From CBDULX01 sp965368175 (GTDB lineage: Bacteria; Pseudomonadota; Gammaproteobacteria; SZUA-229), in assembly GCA_965368175.1 (NCBI GenBank), contig CBDULX010000129.1:1-8864 (forward strand): DNA of 8,864 nucleotides, in the 5' to 3' direction. Below, one piece after another: positions 4,493 to 8,864 of this stretch. A program made the position numbers and the translations under genes. A model generated the notes under the pieces. The model saw only the letters and a list, made by a program, of their open reading frames with translations. It made no database searches and had not been told where the DNA came from. Every line of letters starts with the position of its first letter. Position 1 is the stretch's first letter.

Positions 4493-6652
4493 ATGGAACA
4501 AATCAAACTCTCACGCCGAGAATTTCTTATCACCACTGCCGCGGCTGGCGGTGGTCTGATGATTGGTTTTTCACTGACTGCCTGCGATAAAGAGAAAGCG
4601 CCGCCGGCACAGGCTCCGGCTACCGAACTTAGACCAGAACCCGTGCCGTTTACGCCTAACGCCTGGCTCACCATCAATAAAGATGACAGCGTCAACATCC
4701 GCGTCGGCAGTTCGGAAATGGGGCAGGGCACACTCACCGGCATTGCCATGTTGATAGCCGATGAACTCGACGCCGACTGGTCACGGGTGAGCGCCGAACA
4801 TGCGCCGGCGGACAAGGCCTACACCAATCCCATTCTCGGTCGTCAGGCCACCGGTGGCAGCACCGCCATACGAGGCTTCTGGGACATTGTGCGTAAAGCG
4901 GGCGCCACCGGCCGTGAATTGCTGGTGCAGGCGGCGGCCAGCCAGTGGGGTGTGGAAGCCAGTGAATGTCATGCGGGTAATGGGACGGTCATTCATCAGG
5001 CGAGCGGTCGTAGCCTGCGTTATGGCGAGCTGGTGGAAGACGCGGCTAAGCTACCGGTGCCTGACCATGTTTTTGTTAAAGATCCGGATGAGTTTGTGTT
5101 GATCGGCAAATCTGTACCCCGACTGGATACCCCGGATAAGGTTAACGGCAAGGCCGTGTTTGGTATGGACGTTCAATTGCCCGGGCTGCTCACTGCAACT
5201 GTGGCGCGTTGTCCAGTGATGGAGGGCCGGCTGAAGGGTTTCGATGCCAGTAAAGCACTGGCAATCTCTGGCGTGAAACGGGTGGAAGCCATTAGTGGTG
5301 GAGTGGCGGTGATCGCCGATCACTTCTGGGCCGCGAAGCAGGGGCGCGATGCACTGAGCATTGAATGGGATAAGGCCGGGAACGAAACTCTCAGCTCGGC
5401 AAATATCGAGGCACAGTTTAAAGCGGCTGTGGACAGTGGACTGATCGAACGAGACGACGGCGACATCAACCAGTCGCTGGCAGCGGCCACCAAAACACTG
5501 GAGGCGGTTTATACCGCTCCCTACCAGGCACATGTGTGTATGGAGCCGATGAACGCCACGGCGGACGTACGGGCCGATGGTTGTGATGTGTATGCCCCGA
5601 CTCAGGGCCAGTCGTCTACCCAGGACACGGCGATGCGCATTACCGGACTGACGCGCGAGCAGGTCCGGGTGCACACCACTTTCCTGGGGGGTGGCTTTGG
5701 TCGGCGCTCGGAGCAGGACTTCATTACGGATGCGGTGGAGTGTTCCAAAATGGTCGGTCAGCCGGTGAAAGTGATCTGGACCCGGGAAGACGACATCATG
5801 CATGATCAGTACCGGCCGGCCACTTACAACCTGTTGCGTGGCGGTGTGGATGCACAGGGCAAGCTGGTTGCCTGGGAACATCGTATCGCTGGTCCATCGA
5901 TTCTTGCTCGGCTGTATCCTGCCGCCGTGAAGGATGGGCACGACAGGACCAGCACCGAAGGGGCCAAAAACCTTCCTTATAACATAGCCAACCTGCGGGT
6001 GAGCTATGCCATGGTTAACACCCCGGTACCCGTGGGCTTCTGGCGTTCGGTGGGCAGTTCGCAAAATGCCTTTATCACCGAGTGCTTTTTCGATGAACTG
6101 GCCAGACTGGCCGGCCGTGATCCGTTGCAGGCACGGCTGGAACTTATGTCTGAACATCCGCGCCATGCGGGCGTACTAAAACTGGCAGCGGAGAAAGCGG
6201 GCTGGGGCACTGAGCTGCCGCCAGGTCGCGCACGGGGAATTGCCGTGGCCGAGGCTTTCGGTACCTATGCGGCGCAGGTGGCGGAAGTGTCCATCGAAAA
6301 AGGTGCGGTGCGTGTGCATCGTATAACCTGCGCCGTGGACTGTGGCATGGTGGTGAACCCGAACAGTATCGGCGCACAGATGGAAGGCGCTATTGTTTAT
6401 GGTCTCACCGCGGCCCTGAAAGGCCCGATCACCATCGACGGTGGCCAGATCCAGCAGAGCAACTTTGATGACTATCCGCTGCTGCGGCTGGACGAATGCC
6501 CGGCCATTGATGTGCATATCGTTAATAGCGAGCAGTACCCCGGCGGTGTGGGTGAGCCTGGTGTGCCACCTACCGCACCAGCGGTGGCCAATGCTGTGTT
6601 CGCACTGACCGGGCAGCCGGTTCGTAGCTTGCCAATTCGACTCGGTGCCTGA
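4493..6652 (+). CDS. Molybdopterin-binding catalytic subunit, IorB-like, Tat-exported, predicted lipoprotein
   Basis: A 719-residue large subunit of the xanthine oxidase family, close to IorB in size and in its rearranged order: an N-terminal Mo-binding-like block (S-S-E-M-G-Q-G-T, 73-80), an a/b hammerhead-like segment (about 209-290: L-D-T-P-D-K-V-N-G-K-A), then the main Mo-binding domains with T-A-P-Y (341-344), F-L-G-G-G-F-G-R-R (397-405), G-F-W-R-S-V-G (515-521) and G-V-G-E-P-G-V-P-P (685-693), whose Glu688 is the expected catalytic base. It should hydroxylate an N-heterocycle or oxidise an aldehyde; the substrate cannot be read from the sequence. The N-terminus S-R-R-E-F-L-I (7-13) is a twin-arginine signal. 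It ends in L-T-A-C (28-31) with Asp at +2, suggesting a lipid anchor on the inner membrane, followed by a Pro/Ala-rich linker (36-53). The Shine-Dalgarno AGGGGG (4481-4486) lies at the end of the upstream gene. Confidence 0.93.
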   Translation: MEQIKLSRREFLITTAAAGGGLMIGFSLTACDKEKAPPAQAPATELRPEPVPFTPNAWLTINKDDSVNIRVGSSEMGQGTLTGIAMLIADELDADWSRVSAEHAPADKAYTNPILGRQATGGSTAIRGFWDIVRKAGATGRELLVQAAASQWGVEASECHAGNGTVIHQASGRSLRYGELVEDAAKLPVPDHVFVKDPDEFVLIGKSVPRLDTPDKVNGKAVFGMDVQLPGLLTATVARCPVMEGRLKGFDASKALAISGVKRVEAISGGVAVIADHFWAAKQGRDALSIEWDKAGNETLSSANIEAQFKAAVDSGLIERDDGDINQSLAAATKTLEAVYTAPYQAHVCMEPMNATADVRADGCDVYAPTQGQSSTQDTAMRITGLTREQVRVHTTFLGGGFGRRSEQDFITDAVECSKMVGQPVKVIWTREDDIMHDQYRPATYNLLRGGVDAQGKLVAWEHRIAGPSILARLYPAAVKDGHDRTSTEGAKNLPYNIANLRVSYAMVNTPVPVGFWRSVGSSQNAFITECFFDELARLAGRDPLQARLELMSEHPRHAGVLKLAAEKAGWGTELPPGRARGIAVAEAFGTYAAQVAEVSIEKGAVRVHRITCAVDCGMVVNPNSIGAQMEGAIVYGLTAALKGPITIDGGQIQQSNFDDYPLLRLDECPAIDVHIVNSEQYPGGVGEPGVPPTAPAVANAVFALTGQPVRSLPIRLGA

Positions 6653-7629
6653 TGGACAGAAGCAGTGATCACGAAGTTTTGCATGCTGCCGTTAACTGGC
6701 TGGAAGCCGGTGAAGCCGTTACCCTGGTGACTGTGGTCCGTACCTGGGGTTCAGCACCACGACGTCCGGGTGCGCTCATGGTTATACACCCGGACGGTCG
6801 GTTCGTGGGTTCGGTTTCCGGCGGCTGTGTGGAAGATGATCTGGTGCAGCGCAGTTTGCGTGGTGAATTCGAGCAGCAGCCGCCCAGTCTGGTCGAGTAT
6901 GGTGTTAGCACGGCGGCGACTCAGCGTATCGGTCTTCCCTGTGGTGGGCGTCTGGAACTTGTGGTTGAATACCTCGATGCAGCCCCGCCCTTGCGTAAGG
7001 TGCTGGATATCATGAACGCCCGTCAGCGCATCACGCGTCGGGTATGCCTGGCGACCTCCGAGAGCAGTTTGCACGCTGCTACTGGCCAGGCATTTGCATT
7101 TGATGGTGACAACCTGGTTAAGGTATTTGGGCCTGCCTGGCGGATGCTGATTATTGGGGCCGGCGAACTGGCCCGTCGCGTAGCCCAACTGGCATTGACC
7201 CTCGACTACGCAGTCACAATTTGCGATCCGCGTCCGGAGTATGCCAGCGGCTGGGAAGTGGAAGGTGCGGAATTTAGCACCACGCCACCAGCGGAGTTAA
7301 TACCGGGTTTTGCAGTCGATCCGCATACCGCCATTCTGGCACTGGCCCATTCCCCGCTGCTGGAAGATGAGGCGCTGGTCGCGGCACTCAAATCCGATGC
7401 CTTCTATATCGGTGCGCTGGGATCACGCAAGAATCAGAACGCTCGCATGAAGCGTTTGCAACATCTGGGTCTGAATAACCCGCAACTGGCTCGACTTCAG
7501 GGGCCGGTTGGACTCGATATTGGCAGCCACACACCTGCCGAAATCGCCATTGCCATTAGTGCGGCGTTGATTCAGCTACGTAACACACAGCATCAGCAGC
7601 TGCCCCAGGTCGAAGTCCGGCATGGCTGA
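6652..7629 (+). CDS. xdhC: XdhC/CoxF-family Moco maturation chaperone
   Basis: A 325-residue protein of the XdhC family, which binds molybdenum cofactor, helps exchange its oxo for a sulfido ligand and hands it to xanthine-oxidase-type enzymes; it is not part of the mature enzyme. The N-terminal XdhC/CoxI domain shows T-W-G-S-A-P-R-R-P-G (31-40), S-V-S-G-G-C-V-E (54-61) and G-L-P-C-G-G (94-99), the latter two with the conserved cysteines (59 and 97). The C-terminal Rossmann domain starts at R-M-L-I-I-G-A-G-E-L-A (164-174) and includes I-C-D-P-R (190-194), G-A-L-G-S-R-K (254-260) and the closing G-L-D-I-G-S-H-T-P-A-E-I-A (287-299). The ATG shares one base with the upstream stop (TGATG), implying translational coupling. 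The MocA-like gene overlaps its last eight bases. The enzyme it serves is almost certainly the IorAB-like pair just upstream. Confidence 0.94.
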   Translation: MDRSSDHEVLHAAVNWLEAGEAVTLVTVVRTWGSAPRRPGALMVIHPDGRFVGSVSGGCVEDDLVQRSLRGEFEQQPPSLVEYGVSTAATQRIGLPCGGRLELVVEYLDAAPPLRKVLDIMNARQRITRRVCLATSESSLHAATGQAFAFDGDNLVKVFGPAWRMLIIGAGELARRVAQLALTLDYAVTICDPRPEYASGWEVEGAEFSTTPPAELIPGFAVDPHTAILALAHSPLLEDEALVAALKSDAFYIGALGSRKNQNARMKRLQHLGLNNPQLARLQGPVGLDIGSHTPAEIAIAISAALIQLRNTQHQQLPQVEVRHG

Positions 7630-8224
7630 GGTTACGGGTATACTGCTCGCCGCCGGTTTCAGTAGCCGTTTCGGTGCCAGTAAACTCCTGCTTGAAATAG
7701 ACGGTCAGCCACTGATATTACGCAGTGTCGCTGCACTGGCACCCTGCGATCAGATTATTGCCGTGGTGCGTGCTGATGGCCAGGCGCTGCAATCTGTGTT
7801 GCGGGCACAGGGTGTTACTTGCGTAGTGAACCCGGAACCGGTGCGGGGTATGGGTTATTCCATTGCCTGTGCTGTCAATGCCAGTTCGCAAAGCAGCGGC
7901 TGGTGTATCCTGCCCGCAGACATGCCATCCCTGATGCCATCGACCACACGGCAGGTTGTGGATGTATTGCGCTCCGGTGCAGTACTGGCGGCGCCGTATT
8001 ATCAGGGGCAGCGTGGCCATCCGGTTGGTTTTGGTGCCCGCTTCTTTGATGAACTCACTGCGCTCGACGGTGACATAGGTGCGCGCCATATACTGCAACA
8101 GTACGCTGACCTGTTAACTGTCATCTCCACTGATGATGCGGGAGTACTTAACGATATTGATGTGCCGGAAGATCTGGAAGCACAGGGTCTGGCCTGTAGC
8201 AGGGACCAGCTCTTGCGAAATTAA
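7622..8224 (+). CDS. mocA: MocA-like molybdenum cofactor cytidylyltransferase
   Basis: A 200-residue nucleotidyltransferase with the MobA/MocA-type GT-A fold. The nucleotide-binding loop is L-L-A-A-G-F-S-S-R-F-G-A-S-K-L-L (8-23), including Gly, Arg16 and Lys21. Further motifs are G-M-G-Y-S-I (76-81), the metal-binding P-A-D-M-P (98-102), G-Q-R-G-H-P-V-G-F (129-137) and the terminal D-I-D-V-P-E-D-L (178-185). By family, it would use CTP to turn Mo-molybdopterin into the cytosine dinucleotide form used by xanthine-oxidase-type hydroxylases. CTP rather than GTP specificity is inferred from the neighbours. The ATG at 7622 lies inside the end of xdhC (eight-base overlap) with a weak AGG upstream, so translation is probably coupled. 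It is the last gene of the four-gene operon. No strong terminator follows directly, only the palindromic repeat at 8254-8344. Confidence 0.9.
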   Translation: MAEVTGILLAAGFSSRFGASKLLLEIDGQPLILRSVAALAPCDQIIAVVRADGQALQSVLRAQGVTCVVNPEPVRGMGYSIACAVNASSQSSGWCILPADMPSLMPSTTRQVVDVLRSGAVLAAPYYQGQRGHPVGFGARFFDELTALDGDIGARHILQQYADLLTVISTDDAGVLNDIDVPEDLEAQGLACSRDQLLRN

Positions 8225-8474
8225 AGCCCGGGAACTTCTGATCAAGTGTCTTTTTGTCATCCCGACTGATAGGGAGGGATCTTAATTGCTTGATATCTCT
8301 GCCTATATTAAGTGAAAGATTTCTCCCTCTGGTCGAAATGACAAGTTAATCAGGTTTTTCCTGGAAAATAATATCTACAGGGTTCGAATGTTAGCGTTAA
8401 TATTCGACTTGATTCTGCCAGTGACGTATACATAGAATTTACAAGAAAAAACATAAACACAGGGAGACTGTGAA
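8225..8474. other. Intergenic region between the mocA-like and DUF4442 genes
   Basis: Contains the palindromic repeat 8254-8344 and a small inverted repeat TCGAAT (8384-8389) / ATTCGA (8402-8407). A short stem CAGG-T5-CCTG at 8351-8363 is too weak to call a terminator. The promoter for the downstream gene must be here or upstream, possibly around TATACA near 8425, but I cannot place it firmly. No gene seen. Confidence 0.5.
8254..8344. repeat. Imperfect palindromic repeat, MITE/REP-like
   Basis: The left arm 8254-8283 and right arm 8316-8344 are reverse complements in four blocks: TTGTCAT, CGAC, AGGGAG and ATCTT. They are separated by two-base differences that are all transitions and by one three/four-base mismatch. 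The inner spacer is 32 bases of A+T-rich DNA. Twenty-two positions match exactly in the blocks. The arm type (TGTCAT..CGAC..AGGGAG..ATCTT) resembles palindromic units that I recall being dispersed in intergenic DNA of many bacteria; I could not check copies. It sits after the mocA-like gene and could also act as a weak transcription stop. Confidence 0.6.
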
Positions 8475-8864
8475 ATGCCGTTTCAGCCCGCTTCAGCCAG
8501 AACATCTGCCGTATCTCGATTGCGTCGTAGCTGGCAGCTGCTCCACAACAAGCCGGGCGGGATCTGGCTGTTCAGCCGCCTGTTCGCGTTCGTGGTTCCC
8601 TATACAGGGACATTGAAGGCCCAGGTGCTGGAGCTTGAACCGGGACATGCCAAGGTTCGGCTTGGTGATCGGCGAAGAGTCCGCAATCATCTGAATTCTA
8701 TCCATGCCATTGCACTGGCTAATCTGGGCGAGATGGCCAGCGGTCTGGCTTTGCTCATGAGTATGCCCGATAACGTCCGTGGCATTGTGACTGGCCTGAA
8801 TATTGAATACATAAAAAAAGCCCGGGGTGAACTGATGGCCGAGGGTCGTTGCAGTCTCCCGGCT
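8475..8864 (+). CDS. Hotdog-fold DUF4442 / PaaI-like thioesterase family protein, C-terminus cut by the window edge
   Basis: An open frame runs from the ATG at 8475 to the right edge without a stop, giving 130 residues. GGGAG (8462-8466) lies eight bases upstream, a good ribosome binding site. The protein begins with a basic amphipathic segment and a hydrophobic stretch (L-F-S-R-L-F-A-F-V-V-P, residues 32-42). Next comes a strand-rich part (L-K-A-Q-V-L-E-L-E-P-G-H-A-K-V-R-L) and then the diagnostic hotdog helix region R-N-H-L-N-S-I-H-A-I-A-L-A-N-L-G-E (70-86). In DUF4442/PaaI-like proteins the N-H..N..H pattern and the helix Glu line the acyl-CoA site, so a thioesterase is plausible though unproven. 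The family's usual length of about 150-160 residues suggests only a short tail is missing. It appears to be its own transcription unit, separate from the molybdenum operon. Confidence 0.8.
   Translation, partial: MPFQPASARTSAVSRLRRSWQLLHNKPGGIWLFSRLFAFVVPYTGTLKAQVLELEPGHAKVRLGDRRRVRNHLNSIHAIALANLGEMASGLALLMSMPDNVRGIVTGLNIEYIKKARGELMAEGRCSLPA

Noticed and set aside
4318..4815. Minus-strand open frame of 165 codons across the junction of the two hydroxylase subunits
   Set aside because: Low-complexity Ser/Ala/Pro product antisense to two well-supported genes; a shadow of their codon bias.
5051..6166. Long open frame of 371 codons on the minus strand inside the catalytic subunit gene
   Set aside because: It is antisense to a clearly conserved gene, has no family pattern, and is rich in His/Arg as expected from the complement of a G+C-rich coding frame.

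Overview
The window reads as bacterial chromosome, most likely from a gammaproteobacterium. That is an inference from gene families (YafY/WYL regulator, DUF2461, DUF5329, IorAB-type molybdenum hydroxylase) and from Shine-Dalgarno-led, tightly packed genes, not from any marker gene. It holds nine protein genes that look complete and two cut by the window edges. I saw no rRNA, tRNA, transposase gene, CRISPR array or phage gene.

Layout. (1) 1-235, minus: start of an NTF2/SnoaL-like protein running off the left edge. (2) 486-1812, plus: two A+T-rich genes for exported proteins, an endonuclease/exonuclease/phosphatase-family protein and a small DUF5329 protein. An 11-bp inverted repeat could fold the second gene's ribosome binding site against the end of the first gene. 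(3) 3614-1847, minus: a compact operon VOC protein -> DUF2461 protein -> YafY-type HTH/WYL regulator, with a 5-nt gap and then an ATGA overlap. A perfect 14-bp-arm palindrome lies just upstream. (4) 3615-4017: a 403-bp A+T-rich divergent control region with three inverted repeats and no credible gene. (5) 4018-8224, plus: a four-gene molybdenum hydroxylase operon: [2Fe-2S] subunit, Mo-binding catalytic subunit with a Tat signal, XdhC chaperone, MocA-like cytidylyltransferase. (6) 8225-8474: intergenic, with an imperfect palindromic repeat of MITE/REP-like appearance. (7) 8475-8864, plus: start of a hotdog-fold DUF4442 protein running off the right edge.

How the genes work together. The four-gene operon looks self-contained. 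MocA would convert Moco to the cytosine dinucleotide form, XdhC would protect, sulfurate and insert it, and the folded two-subunit enzyme would be exported by Tat. The catalytic subunit has Arg-Arg plus an L-T-A-C lipobox with Asp at +2, so I predict a lipoprotein held on the periplasmic face of the inner membrane. The small subunit has no signal and would travel as a passenger. There is no FAD subunit and no cytochrome c gene, so the electron acceptor and the substrate are unknown.

The strongest leads are the predicted membrane-anchored Tat-lipoprotein hydroxylase, the perfect palindrome upstream of the VOC operon, the ribosome-binding-site hairpin at 1373-1445 and the dispersed-repeat-like palindrome at 8254-8344. 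None is proof of a new system. Everything else matches known families.
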